DNA of 64,000 nt, taken from CAVSRC01 sp963785065. GTDB lineage: Bacteria > Pseudomonadota > Alphaproteobacteria > Rhizobiales > Kaistiaceae. Below are positions 45,911 to 54,793 of this stretch, piece by piece. Made by a program: the position numbers and the translations under genes. The DNA lies in NCBI GenBank assembly GCA_963785065.1, contig CAWATX010000003.1, positions 372,001 to 436,000 on the forward strand. The letters run 5' to 3'. Each line of letters opens with the position of its first letter. Position 1 is the stretch's first letter. The notes under the pieces are model-generated. The model did no database searches. It had not been told where the DNA came from and saw nothing but the letters and a program-made list of their open reading frames with translations.

Positions 45911-46365
45911 AGGCAGCGATTTTGATCGTCGTCGGGCTGGGGCTATTTGCTTTTTACTCTTGGCCCCGAGAGGACCAACTTGACCTTGCGACATGCTCTC
46001 CGAAAAACGCGATGGCGAGCACAAGTGCATTGGTCCATGGCAATCGGTTCTGGCGGCTTCAACTTGCCGAGATCAATAAGCTCATCGAACTCACCGAAAA
46101 CTGGGATGCCAGAAAGAACGCAGTTCAGCCCGCGCTCGACCAAGCCGACAGGACCTTGGAAGGGATCAACGAACAGATAGACAAGGCATACCACGATCAT
46201 CCGTCACTGGGGTTGCCGCCCAATCGGACGGCAGAACGCTTGAGGCAATTGGCCGACAAGATTGAAGCCGATGATGCAGATCGATGGATGCGAAGCAAAA
46301 TGGAAGAACAGCTGCCGGCGCTCAAGCGCTGCAAATCCATTATTGAACAGAGGTTGTCAGCATAG
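45907..46365 (+). CDS. Membrane-anchored or secreted hypothetical protein
   Basis: 152 residues. An N-terminal hydrophobic helix (AAILIVVGLGLFAFYSW) is followed by a helical, charged domain (about 40-150) with coiled-coil-like stretches and two Cys. It starts within the end of the preceding gene (4-base overlap). Its codon use is less GC-rich than its neighbours. No family recognised. Confidence 0.55.
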   Translation: MKAAILIVVGLGLFAFYSWPREDQLDLATCSPKNAMASTSALVHGNRFWRLQLAEINKLIELTENWDARKNAVQPALDQADRTLEGINEQIDKAYHDHPSLGLPPNRTAERLRQLADKIEADDADRWMRSKMEEQLPALKRCKSIIEQRLSA

Positions 46366-46615
46366 ATACTCAACCTCGCTGCGCGGATCGGCATATTGAT
46401 CAAACACGCTTGCCCGCCTCCCCCACCCCTCCCCGCTCGCGCCTGCAAAGCAAAAAGCCGAGGCACCGCCAGCCGCCAATCGTCGCCCTGCAGCGACACC
46501 CATCTCCATAAACTAGCTGATACATGATAAGCGGGTAAATTACATAACAGATTGAAATCATTGACTTAGATGTCGGTGATTTGCGTTTATGCAATGTATT
46601 CGGCAATATGGCGGC

Positions 46616-47041
46616 ATGAAGCGAGCGATATCGAGTCCGCCAGATGCCAGCGAGAATTCGCGCGTCAACCGCGCCCGGAGCGCGGCCGTGCCGGCGAACA
46701 ACCGCAGCCGGATCAGCAACGGCTCGCTCGGCATCGACCTGCGCACGCGGACGGGTCGAAGATGGCGAGACGTGTATCTGGATGCGATGCGCCGCACCGA
46801 TGGTCGCAATGAAGTCCTGTGCCGCTCGCTGGCGAGCCTGACCATCCAGCACGAGGAGATGGACGCCGCCCTGTCGCGCGGCGAGCCGGTCGATGTGGGC
46901 CTGCTGGTGAAGCTGAGCGGCGCGATCAGCCGCGTGATCGTCCGGGCCGGCATCGTCGCCGACGATGAGCCGGCCATCGACGCGACCGATGAGGTGATCC
47001 GCCAAGTGCGCGCCCATCACGCTCAGCCGGAGGCAGCTTAA
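46616..47041 (+). CDS. Hypothetical phage-like protein
   Basis: 141 residues if started at ATG 46616; an in-frame ATG at 46589 gives 9 more, and neither has a clear ribosome-binding site. Begins MKRAISSPPDAS; a helical region LCRSLASLTIQHEEMDAALS then VDVGLLVKLSGAISRVIV resembles small packaging or DNA-binding proteins of phages, but no family is certain. A TTGACT (46561-46566) upstream may be a -35 element. It heads a tight run of genes to 49602. Confidence 0.5.
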   Translation: MKRAISSPPDASENSRVNRARSAAVPANNRSRISNGSLGIDLRTRTGRRWRDVYLDAMRRTDGRNEVLCRSLASLTIQHEEMDAALSRGEPVDVGLLVKLSGAISRVIVRAGIVADDEPAIDATDEVIRQVRAHHAQPEAA

Positions 47042-47044
47042 GCG

Positions 47045-47755
47045 ATGAACGCGCCCACGGCTGGCACCATCCTCCGGGAACTCGACCGCCGGAGCTACCA
47101 GGCCAACCTCTCCGCTCTCGGCGACATTGCCGACGAGGACCGCGACGCCGTCGTGCGGGCGCTCAGCGGCGTCTCGCCGAAGGCCAGAGTGGACGTCGGC
47201 CTGCTCATCGAGACGCTGCGGAATGAAGCCCAGGAGCGCGCCGAAGCCGAGGCCGAGCGCCTCAAGGCCGACGCGGACCCGTGGCGCTACGAGCTGCTGC
47301 TCAAGTCGCCCGAAGAACTGCTCGCCCTGCGCGCCGACCTGAAGCGCCGCGTTGATGCCGGCGAGGGCGACCAGCCCTTCCGGCCCGGCTCTCCGGGCGC
47401 GGAGATCATGGACCGCCTCAACGGCATCGCCTCTCGTTTGCACGCCCCCGGCGTGGAGCAGCCCGACCCGGGCCTCGACGACAGGCCGCCTCCCCGCCCG
47501 AAGGTCCGCCGCTTGGCCTCCCGCCGCCTCGCTCAGAGCGCGCCAGAGGCAGCCGATGCCCTCGAACCGGCCCATCCGGCGCCCGCACACGCCGAACCGG
47601 CGTCCGCACGCGTCCCCGGCCGCCCAGAGAGCCGGCTCAGCCGGCTGCTCGGGCCGCGCGCCTTCATCAACGGCGAGGACATCGGCTCCGACTATGTCGA
47701 GCCCTTCGCGCCGCCGTGGATCATCCCCGATCAGGACCAGCACGACGCCGCCTGA
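47045..47755 (+). CDS. Hypothetical protein, Ala/Pro-rich C-terminus
   Basis: 236 residues, 3 bases after the preceding stop. The N-terminal half is helical and charged (EAQERAEAEAERLKADADPW). The C-terminal half has a long Ala/Pro-rich linker and ends with the ordered segment SRLSRLLGPRAFINGEDIG. No family recognised. It is probably part of the phage-derived operon. Confidence 0.55.
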   Translation: MNAPTAGTILRELDRRSYQANLSALGDIADEDRDAVVRALSGVSPKARVDVGLLIETLRNEAQERAEAEAERLKADADPWRYELLLKSPEELLALRADLKRRVDAGEGDQPFRPGSPGAEIMDRLNGIASRLHAPGVEQPDPGLDDRPPPRPKVRRLASRRLAQSAPEAADALEPAHPAPAHAEPASARVPGRPESRLSRLLGPRAFINGEDIGSDYVEPFAPPWIIPDQDQHDAA

Positions 47756-47776
47756 CCGCGAGAAGGAGAAACACCA

Positions 47777-48391
47777 ATGCCCCTGTCCGTGGCAGAAATG
47801 GAAGCCCAGTATTGCGACCCCGACACCGGAAGCATCCATCGCAGGTGGCTGCGCCGCATGCTGAACGGCATCGTCGCCGTTGGCCCGAGCGCGCGCCCCG
47901 CGCCGCCGCCCGAGCCGACGAAGGGCGAGCTGCAGGCCCGGGCCGAGCGCGACGCCGAGATGGAGCAGCAGTACAGGGCCACCGTCGAAGCCGAGATTAC
48001 CGCGCTTGACCGGCACGCGGCCGATGTCAGCGAGCGCATCGAGGTGCTAGAGAGCACGTGGGCGGCGAGCTTTGCTTTGCAGGAATTTCGCCGCGAGCGC
48101 CGCATGCTCCTAGAGCTCCGCCAGATGATCGCGGAAGACCTCGACCGCGGCCCGATCGTGGTCGACCGCGACGGTCGACCCATCGACGACAGGACGCGCC
48201 GCTACGTCAAGTTTCGGGCTGCCGAGCTTCGCGACTCGCACTGGCGGGCCGCCGAGCGCGAGGCGGCCAGCGGCGATCACCGGGAGGCGCGCCGCCACCG
48301 CATCGACAGCTTGAGGTCGAGGATGCTTGCCGAGGCCGAGATGCACTGGCGACCGACCTTGCCCGGCTATGGCCTGCGCGTCTGGACGTGA
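47777..48391 (+). CDS. Hypothetical coiled-coil protein
   Basis: 204 residues from ATG 47777, with GAAGGAGAAA upstream. The middle (about 48-120) is a likely coiled coil (LQARAERDAEMEQQYRATVE, ITALDRHAADVSERIEVLES); the rest is Arg/Glu-rich. No family recognised. A scaffold-type or structural role is possible given the protease gene downstream, but this is only inference. Confidence 0.5.
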   Translation: MPLSVAEMEAQYCDPDTGSIHRRWLRRMLNGIVAVGPSARPAPPPEPTKGELQARAERDAEMEQQYRATVEAEITALDRHAADVSERIEVLESTWAASFALQEFRRERRMLLELRQMIAEDLDRGPIVVDRDGRPIDDRTRRYVKFRAAELRDSHWRAAEREAASGDHREARRHRIDSLRSRMLAEAEMHWRPTLPGYGLRVWT

Positions 48392-48401
48392 GGAGAACTC
48401 G

Positions 48402-48581
48402 ATGACGACCCCCAAGCCGCCTGACGACTACGGCACCAACAAGCTCTCGCTCCAGCCACCGAGGTCGTACCAACTGCCCGGCGGCCCCTTCGCCCGCAGC
48501 CTCGGCGACACCGAGGTAAAGGTGCTCGCCGAGATTCGGCGAGGCGGTGAGCAGGATCGCGGCTTCGGGAGTCGGAGGTAG
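48402..48581 (+). CDS. Small hypothetical protein
   Basis: 59 residues from ATG 48402 with AGGAG 8 bases upstream. Begins MTTPKPPDDYGTNKLSLQPP. No family recognised. It sits 3 bases before the protease gene. Confidence 0.5.
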   Translation: MTTPKPPDDYGTNKLSLQPPRSYQLPGGPFARSLGDTEVKVLAEIRRGGEQDRGFGSRR

Positions 48582-48584
48582 CGA

Positions 48585-48950
48585 ATGGAGCGCGTCCTCA
48601 AGATCAACGATGAGCTTCAGCTCGTTGTCGGCATCGCGCTGGTGTCGGGCGAAGTCGACAGTCAGGGCGACATCGTAAATGACCAAGAGCTGACGAAGGC
48701 CGCCATGCGCTCCCTCGGCGCGGCCGTGAAGATCGACCACGCGGGCGGGCCGGTGGGCAAGGTGGTGCAGTCGCTCGCCCTGACGCCGGACGTGGCCGAC
48801 GCGCTCGGCCTGGCGCTCCCCGACGGTCGGTCCGCCTGGGTGGTGGGCCTGCACGTAGAGGACCCAGCGACGTGGGCGCGCATCAAGTCCGGTGAAATCG
48901 GGTCCGGCCTGTCCATCGGCGGCCGCGGCGAAAGGAGCATGGCAGCATGA
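48585..48950 (+). CDS. XkdF-like phage serine protease, N-terminal part
   Basis: 121 residues. GIALVSGEVDSQGDIVNDQE, VKIDHAGGPVGKVVQSL and WVVGLHVEDPATWARIKSGE followed by SGLSIGGRGER match the XkdF family of putative prohead proteases. XkdF proteins usually continue with a segment ending in a conserved VDEVSLVDxPA-like strand; here that part starts in the next gene, which overlaps by 4 bases (ATGA). The protein may work as two coupled chains or be a recent split. Confidence 0.65.
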   Translation: MERVLKINDELQLVVGIALVSGEVDSQGDIVNDQELTKAAMRSLGAAVKIDHAGGPVGKVVQSLALTPDVADALGLALPDGRSAWVVGLHVEDPATWARIKSGEIGSGLSIGGRGERSMAA

Positions 48951-49384
48951 CGACGAACCTGAGCAACGTCCATGTCGACGAGATCAGCATCTTGAGCAAG
49001 GACGTGCGGCCCGCCGTCCGCGCGGCCCGGATCGCGATTACCAAGAAGGAGTCCCCCATGAACGAGCCGATCAGCTTTCCGACGCTGGAGGCGGCGATGG
49101 ACCACCTGCGCAAGGTCCACGGCATGAACGGCGCTGACGCAATGTCTGCCGCTGCCCGAGACCATCCCGACCTCTTGCAGAAGTATCGGACCGCCGGTGA
49201 CGAGATGATCGCCAAGGCGTCCGACGCGGCGCGGCCGGCGCCCGTCAGCAAGGCCGTCATGGCCTTCGACGACAGGGTCGAAGAGATCGCAAAGAGCCGC
49301 GGCATTCCGCGCCACGCCGCGATGACCGCAGCGCGCCAGCGCTTTGCCGACGAGTTCGAGGCCGCCTACGGGCGCCAGCCATGA
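48947..49384 (+). CDS. XkdF C-terminal strand plus acidic helical tail
   Basis: 145 residues. The N-terminus (LSNVHVDEISILSKDVRPAV) resembles the C-terminal strand of XkdF proteases. The rest (from about residue 38) is a helical, Ala-rich region that could act as a scaffold-like tail. It overlaps both neighbours by 4 bases. Read together with the upstream ORF it gives a protein of usual XkdF length plus tail. Confidence 0.5.
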   Translation: MTTNLSNVHVDEISILSKDVRPAVRAARIAITKKESPMNEPISFPTLEAAMDHLRKVHGMNGADAMSAAARDHPDLLQKYRTAGDEMIAKASDAARPAPVSKAVMAFDDRVEEIAKSRGIPRHAAMTAARQRFADEFEAAYGRQP

Positions 49385-49602
49385 TTCCCGCCACCCCCGA
49401 GCAGCGCCGCCGCCGAAGGGCCGGCGAGTTCGCCGACGCCGCTGACCTCGACCTGGCGGCGGGCACGCCCGCCGCCCGGAGGCGACACCGCGCTGGCGAG
49501 ATGGCCCTGGCAAGCTACGCGGTCGGCAGCCCGGCTTGGGCGCGGCGACATCGGGCCGGCGAGCCCGCCGAGGCGGCGGCCGACGCGGGCTTCGACGACT
49601 GA
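49381..49602 (+). CDS. Small Arg-rich protein with RAGE repeats
   Basis: 73 residues. The motif R-R-x-R-A-G-E recurs three times (about residues 9-15, 34-40 and 55-61), each followed by a short acidic or Ala-rich stretch. It overlaps the preceding gene (ATGA). Function unknown; the basic repeats might contact nucleic acid. Confidence 0.45.
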   Translation: MIPATPEQRRRRRAGEFADAADLDLAAGTPAARRRHRAGEMALASYAVGSPAWARRHRAGEPAEAAADAGFDD

Positions 49603-49815
49603 GTTTTCTCTCCGGCGGGTTGCTGCATTCCTGCCGGGAGGTAGCCGCGAACGGTCGCCCTGGCTAACTCGCGGGCGGGCGCCCGGCCCCGCGCACCCAC
49701 GCCGGGCGGACCAGCCGACAGGTGTCCTTCAACAGTCGGCAGCGCGCCACGGGCCATCTCCTTTTGCCCGGGGGCGCGCAACGACAAATAGAGTTCGCTG
49801 AAATTCTGAGAACTC

Positions 49816-51303
49816 TCAATGTATCGCCAGTTTACCGGCACTCTGACTGGTACTCTGAATGTCTTCCTTTTCTGGCGTCGAAGACTTTTCTTTCTGGCTC
49901 GCGGCTAATTCAAGAAGTTGCCTCACAGTCGCCCGCTCCGTCGGCGCCGGAACAAAATCAGACCCGAATATGTCGCTGAAGCACTCATGGAACCGTTTAT
50001 CGTCGCGTAGCTTAAAGAAAACAGGCCAATCTTCGTACATTGCTCGCGAATGCTCAGACGGTCCAATATCCTTCATCATTTGCAAGACAGTATCCAATTC
50101 GCCCCTAACTGCGGCAACACAGATCTTAAAGTCATCGCTAGCCGCCGACCAATCCTCAGCGTCGAGGATTGATCGAGCCTTGCCCTCGTCACCTGCCAAC
50201 CTATGCGCGTTCGCGAAATTAACCGTCATCATTCGCCTAAGTCGGTCCGATGAATGCCCCCGAATATTACTGCCAAAATCGAACAACCGAATTGCTAATT
50301 CATAATTTCCCCTTAGTATTAGCTCGTATCCAAACTGATTAAGAACAGAATCAGCCTCCTCCTTCTCCTTCTCAGCTCTCACAAGTTTTCTCCAAACAAC
50401 TTGATGAAGCTTTACACCGAACTCAGCTATTAAAGTCACCGATTCTCTAAAATAACTGGGCCCCGCAGCAAGCTGGGCTCCGAGCTCGATTTTTTCACCG
50501 CCAACAAATTTGTGTTTATCGGCCATTTGTAAATACTGATCATTGACTATTCCGTTTGTATGCACAAACAGATTGCGCCTCTCGAATAGCTCTACAAGCG
50601 CACCCCAGCGTTCAAAGCTTTCGCTAACTGACTCAATATTGCAACGCTTTTCAAACCACTTCACTGTATCTTCAATACCGCCCCGCAATACGGAATCTAC
50701 TTCCTTATCCACGACAGATGCTTGAAACTCTGCCAGAGTTTTATACTGCATTACCTCAGAAACAAGCGCCATTCGGTCCTTGGGAAAGATGGATTCGGGT
50801 CGAATCTTCGCAATAGCTCGCGCCAGACGTGACATATGATATTCAAAGGCGGAAGTAAGTCCAACAACAAGCATTCGTGGGACATCACGGCTAACTGATC
50901 CTATAGTTTCTCTAGTCTGATCGATCTGACGAAACGTAGCATAACGACTCGCTGGTACGCGATATACAATCTTCGCGTCGGAGGACCGAACCAAGTGTCC
51001 GTGTTCCGCTAAGAACTTTCGATGAGCGACCTCCGCGATTGAGTGTGATAGCAAAGATGAAAACGAGGCGACTAGACTAACAAATTCAAAATATCCTATC
51101 ATTGCCTGAGAAAAATCAGCGAATGAAGGAGAAAATACAGAATCTTCGGCGTAATTTATGATTGACACAGCCGATCTTCTGGGAGATTGTTCAGTTGCAC
51201 TTTTTAGTTCGCCGAATTCATCGTTAGTTTTGACGGAATGCGCAACAATTTTCCCCGATTCTAAATATTCACACACGTAGAAATATTCTGGCTTTTCGCT
51301 CAT
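49816..51303 (-). CDS. AT-rich cargo gene with HEPN-like R-x4-H motif
   Basis: 495 residues from ATG 51303; a longer in-frame start at 51375 is less likely. The coding sequence is visibly AT-richer than the rest of element 2, a sign of separate transfer. The N-terminal part is helical. RNLFVH (Arg243, His248) in ERRNLFVHTNGIVNDQYLQM fits the R-x4-6-H catalytic motif of HEPN ribonucleases. The later part resembles helical repeats (residues 330-450). It is alone on the minus strand at the right end, the usual place for defence cargo. The HEPN call rests on the motif and needs a profile search. Confidence 0.45.
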   Translation of the reverse strand: MSEKPEYFYVCEYLESGKIVAHSVKTNDEFGELKSATEQSPRRSAVSIINYAEDSVFSPSFADFSQAMIGYFEFVSLVASFSSLLSHSIAEVAHRKFLAEHGHLVRSSDAKIVYRVPASRYATFRQIDQTRETIGSVSRDVPRMLVVGLTSAFEYHMSRLARAIAKIRPESIFPKDRMALVSEVMQYKTLAEFQASVVDKEVDSVLRGGIEDTVKWFEKRCNIESVSESFERWGALVELFERRNLFVHTNGIVNDQYLQMADKHKFVGGEKIELGAQLAAGPSYFRESVTLIAEFGVKLHQVVWRKLVRAEKEKEEADSVLNQFGYELILRGNYELAIRLFDFGSNIRGHSSDRLRRMMTVNFANAHRLAGDEGKARSILDAEDWSAASDDFKICVAAVRGELDTVLQMMKDIGPSEHSRAMYEDWPVFFKLRDDKRFHECFSDIFGSDFVPAPTERATVRQLLELAASQKEKSSTPEKEDIQSTSQSAGKLAIH

Positions 51304-51595
51304 TGCTTGGGTTCCCAGCCTCGGCGAGACGCTCAGGATGAGACTGCTCGAAAGCAAGGTTGCGCGCAACCTCAACTTGAAATCGCTTTCGGCGCGAGAT
51401 TTCGAGGTAAGCCAAGGCTTCGACAGATCAGAGGGGCAAATGAGGCAGCTCGGTCGTTCGACGGCTCGCGCGCCGGAGCCCCTACCCGAAGTCTATCGGG
51501 CCCCCGCCGGCGCCTAAAGCATGGCTCCCACTCCAATGACGAACATGGGAATGTGACGGAAACGACACGGCCCAGTCCCCTTCGAGGCAGAGACG

Positions 51596-51619
51596 CATTG
51601 CCTAGCGCATTGCTTATCG
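51596..51619 (+). repeat. Arm-type direct repeat pair, right end of element 2
   Basis: CATTGCCTAGCG (51596-51607) and CATTGCTTATCG (51608-51619), period 12 bases, 41 bases left of the tRNA-proximal att copy. Confidence 0.55.
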
Positions 51620-51660
51620 TGCAAACGAACCACAAAACTCTGGCGTAACCAATTGAAATA

Positions 51661-51738
<78 letters not shown>

Positions 51739-51906
51739 GCCGCGGGCGCGCGACGCAGGAAGGCCGCACGACCGGCCGTTCTACTATCAAAGCCCCCCCA
51801 GCCTGTCCAGCTTGCCGGTCGCGCCCGAAACGCGGCTGCAACCGGCTGATGGAAAAGGCCAATTTCGAGGCGGCCGAGGGGCCGGCCGCGACACCGGGCG
51901 GCCGGT

Positions 51907-52581
51907 TCAGGTACGTGGCTGCTTGAAGATCTGGATCTTGTGCTGGTCGACCGCCAGATAGCCCTCCTTGACCAGGGCGCGGAGCTGCTTGTTGACCGCC
52001 TCGCGGCTGGCGCCGAGCATCTGCGCTATGGTGCCCTGGGTGATGTCGAGCTCGACCACCGCCATGTCGGCCTCCACCCGGCCGTGGATGACCGCGATCT
52101 GCTGCAGGAGCACCAGCAGCCGGTGGCGGAGATCGTGGAAGATCGCCTGGTCGAACTGAGCGTTGGTCGAGCGCAGACGCTCGCATAGCGTCAGGATGAT
52201 CTGGCGGGCGAGCTTGGGCGTCGAATCGAGCAGCTCGAGGAAGGGCCCGCGCGGGATGACCAGCAGGTGCGCCTCGGTGAGCGCCGCGGCGCCTGCGCTG
52301 CGCGACAGGCCGTCGAGCAGCGCCATCTCGCCGATCACCTCGCCCTCCTCCGACAGGAACACCGTCGCCTCGCGACCGTCCTCGGCAGTCAGGTAGATGC
52401 GCACGATGCCCGATATCACCACGTAGAGCCCGTCGGACTCATCGCCCTGTTCAAACAGCACCTCGCCCGCCGCCAGCACCCGCTCCCGGGCGATGCCCGC
52501 CAGCCGGCGCAGCTCCACCTCGTCGAGCCCGTTGAACAGCACTGTCCGGCCAAGCTGGGCAGCCAGCTTTTCCATTAGCAT
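51907..52581 (-). CDS. Crp/Fnr-family transcriptional regulator
   Basis: 224 residues. A cyclic-nucleotide-binding-like beta-roll (about 15-125: GEVLFEQGDESDGLYVVISG, GEVIGEMALLDG), a long dimer helix and a C-terminal winged helix (ITQGTIAQMLGASREAVNKQ). AAGGAGG lies upstream of ATG 52581. No Fe-S cysteine cluster is seen. The signal and targets are unknown; the gene is divergent from the MscS-type channel gene. Confidence 0.88.
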   Translation of the reverse strand: MLMEKLAAQLGRTVLFNGLDEVELRRLAGIARERVLAAGEVLFEQGDESDGLYVVISGIVRIYLTAEDGREATVFLSEEGEVIGEMALLDGLSRSAGAAALTEAHLLVIPRGPFLELLDSTPKLARQIILTLCERLRSTNAQFDQAIFHDLRHRLLVLLQQIAVIHGRVEADMAVVELDITQGTIAQMLGASREAVNKQLRALVKEGYLAVDQHKIQIFKQPRT

Positions 52582-52734
52582 TGCGGTCGCCTCCTTCTTT
52601 CCCTGCTACCACCCGGAGGCGGCATTGGCGAGCACCTTGAGGGGGGCTTTGTCCCCACCGTCCAAGCCATGTATCAAGCGTAAGGCCGCGCCGCGCGCCG
52701 GCGCGGGGGGACCCGACCGAAACAGGAGGCCCGG

Positions 52735-53619
52735 ATGGACCTTTCGCAAGTGACCTCTCTCGGCGCCCTGGCCTGGACCTGGGCGGTCAATTTCGCGCCG
52801 CGGCTCGTCACCGCGCTGATCATTCTGGTGGTCGGATTCTACGGCGCCGGCTGGGCGGCGGCCGGCCTGCACCGGCTGCTCACGCGCTCGCCCCACGCCG
52901 ACCTGACCATGGCGCCGATCCTTGCCGCAGTCGTGCGCTACGCCATCCTGATCTTCGTCGTCGTGGCGGGGCTCAACCAGCTCGGCGTGCAGACCGCCTC
53001 GGTGCTCGCCGTGCTCGGCGCCGCGGGCCTGGCCATCGGCCTGGCCCTGCAGGGGACGCTGGCCAACATCGCCGCCGGCATCATGCTCCTCTGGCTGAGG
53101 CCGTTCCGTGTCGGCGACTATATCGACAGCGGCAGCGTCGCCGGCACCGTCGAAGAGATCAATCTGTTCCATTCGCGCCTGCGCACCTGGGACGGCATCT
53201 ACAAGTTCGTGCCCAATTCTGGGCTGTGGAACACCACGCTCACCAACTACTCGCGCAACCGCACGCGGCTGGTGCTGATCGAGTTCGGCATCGCCTATGA
53301 GGACGACATTGCCGAAGGCCGCAAGGTGCTGGCCGACCACGCCCGCGCCCATCCCGACGTGCTCGACGACCCGCCGGTGGCGGTGGTGCCGCTGTCGTTA
53401 GGCGACAGCTCGGTGGTGCTGCAACTGCGTGCCTGGTCGACCACGGCCCGCTTCTGGGACACGCGCTGGGACCTGACCCAGGGCGGCAAGAAGGCGCTGG
53501 AAAGCGCCGGCATCACCATCCCCTTTCCCCAGCGCGTGCTGCACTGGCACCCGGATTCGGCGCCCCCATCGGTGGCAACACCCAAGCCGGCGCCTCCCCC
53601 CGGCAGCGAAGCCGCGTGA
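52735..53619 (+). CDS. Small-conductance mechanosensitive ion channel (MscS family)
   Basis: 294 residues. Three transmembrane helices; the pore helix is GAAGLAIGLALQGTLANIAA, Gly/Ala-rich as in MscS. The beta domain (FRVGDYIDSGSVAGTVEEIN, FVPNSGLWNTTLTNYSRN) and the alpha/beta vestibule domain follow. It opens under membrane tension to release solutes during osmotic downshock. The length matches MscS, with a proline-rich tail of about 20 residues. Confidence 0.93.
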   Translation: MDLSQVTSLGALAWTWAVNFAPRLVTALIILVVGFYGAGWAAAGLHRLLTRSPHADLTMAPILAAVVRYAILIFVVVAGLNQLGVQTASVLAVLGAAGLAIGLALQGTLANIAAGIMLLWLRPFRVGDYIDSGSVAGTVEEINLFHSRLRTWDGIYKFVPNSGLWNTTLTNYSRNRTRLVLIEFGIAYEDDIAEGRKVLADHARAHPDVLDDPPVAVVPLSLGDSSVVLQLRAWSTTARFWDTRWDLTQGGKKALESAGITIPFPQRVLHWHPDSAPPSVATPKPAPPPGSEAA

Positions 53620-53638
53620 GGCCGGCAACCGCGCTTGC

Positions 53639-54511
53639 CTAGACCGAACCGCGCTTGATCGTCGAAGGCGCCCGCCACGGCGCCGTCATCGGCACGCCTT
53701 CGCGCCGCGCCCGATTCTGGCGTGGGTCGCTGGTCCGTTCGCGCTCGCTCGACAGCCTGCCGCGGCCGGCGAACAGCGCCTGCAACGCCGACCGGCTGTT
53801 GACGCCCAACAGGCGATAAAGGCCGATGACGTATTTGTGCAGCGTCGACGGTGACAGGCTCATCGCCTTTGCCACCTCTGCCTCGCTGCCGCCGTCGAGC
53901 AGCAGGCGCAGGGTCAGGTGCTGCCTGGGCGTCAGCTTCATGACCGGGCTGGTCGAATCGGCAAGGCGCGTACCGATGAGCGGCATCAGCTCGGCCGCCA
54001 GGACCCGCATGAGCCGCCGGTCGCGCAGGGAGAAGGCCGGCTCGTCGCTCGACCGGATCACGCTGATCATGTTCCAGCGGTCCTCATCGGCTTCCCCGAT
54101 CCGCGAGATGGCCACCAGCTGATCGCCCAGCCGCGCCGGCTCCATGCAGTGGCGATAGATTTCGCTGCCCGTATAGCCCTCGTGGCCGAGCGTCGCCACG
54201 CCCGACGCCACCATCAGCGGCCCCTTCTTCTGGTCGAAGGCCGCGCGCAACGGATCCCTCCGGTTCGCCCCGTCAATTTCGTAGCGGACGAAGGCAAGCT
54301 TCTGCTCCGGTGTCTGCCAGCCGCTGTCGATGACATGCAGCGCCCGCGCATTGGCCGGGTCGTAGATGCCGACGAATTCGCCGCTGACGACGATCGGCGC
54401 CTTGAACAGACCGCGCACGCCCTCTGCCAGCCGATGCCGCCAGCCGTCGGGATCAGCCGCAAACTGCAGACACAGGTCCAACACGACGTAGACCTGACGA
54501 AGGTCACGCAA
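53639..54511 (-). CDS. LuxR-family transcriptional regulator
   Basis: About 290 residues. A C-terminal LuxR-type helix-turn-helix (about 190-250) has KLTPRQHLTLRLLLDGGSEA then AKAMSLSPSTLHKYVIGLYR. The N-terminal 180 residues could be a sensor domain but I do not recognise a ligand motif. The start is uncertain: TTG 54511 has no clear ribosome-binding site, and an in-frame GTG lies 8 codons on. It is divergent from the autotransporter gene and might regulate it. Confidence 0.78.
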   Translation of the reverse strand: MRDLRQVYVVLDLCLQFAADPDGWRHRLAEGVRGLFKAPIVVSGEFVGIYDPANARALHVIDSGWQTPEQKLAFVRYEIDGANRRDPLRAAFDQKKGPLMVASGVATLGHEGYTGSEIYRHCMEPARLGDQLVAISRIGEADEDRWNMISVIRSSDEPAFSLRDRRLMRVLAAELMPLIGTRLADSTSPVMKLTPRQHLTLRLLLDGGSEAEVAKAMSLSPSTLHKYVIGLYRLLGVNSRSALQALFAGRGRLSSERERTSDPRQNRARREGVPMTAPWRAPSTIKRGSV

Positions 54512-54793
54512 CCGGAGAATTGTCGCCCCCAGCCCTGAACAGCCGCAATATTCCGATCTATAAATGGGAAATTCCTCCGGCGCCAGCCAATTTCTGCCGC
54601 TATGCCACGTGGATTACTTGGCAGAAATCGCTACCGGCAAGTCACACACCGGACATCGATTGTAACTGATCAGTCCATCGCCGTTCGGGCCCATGGAGAA
54701 AATTGCCTCCGATCGGTCCATTGTCCCCGAACACCGACGCTGCTTGTATCCAGACACAGGAAGTTCTTGGGGCTGCGTTTAGGGGGCGTTCTG

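Noticed and set aside
46400..48016. A 538-codon minus-strand frame across element 2 genes
   Set aside because: It is opposite three coupled plus-strand genes with ribosome-binding sites, and its translation has no recognisable fold; high-GC shadow.
51307..51648. Plus-strand ORF left of the tRNA
   Set aside because: It overlaps the start of the HEPN-like gene and the arm-type repeats, and shows no start signal or family.
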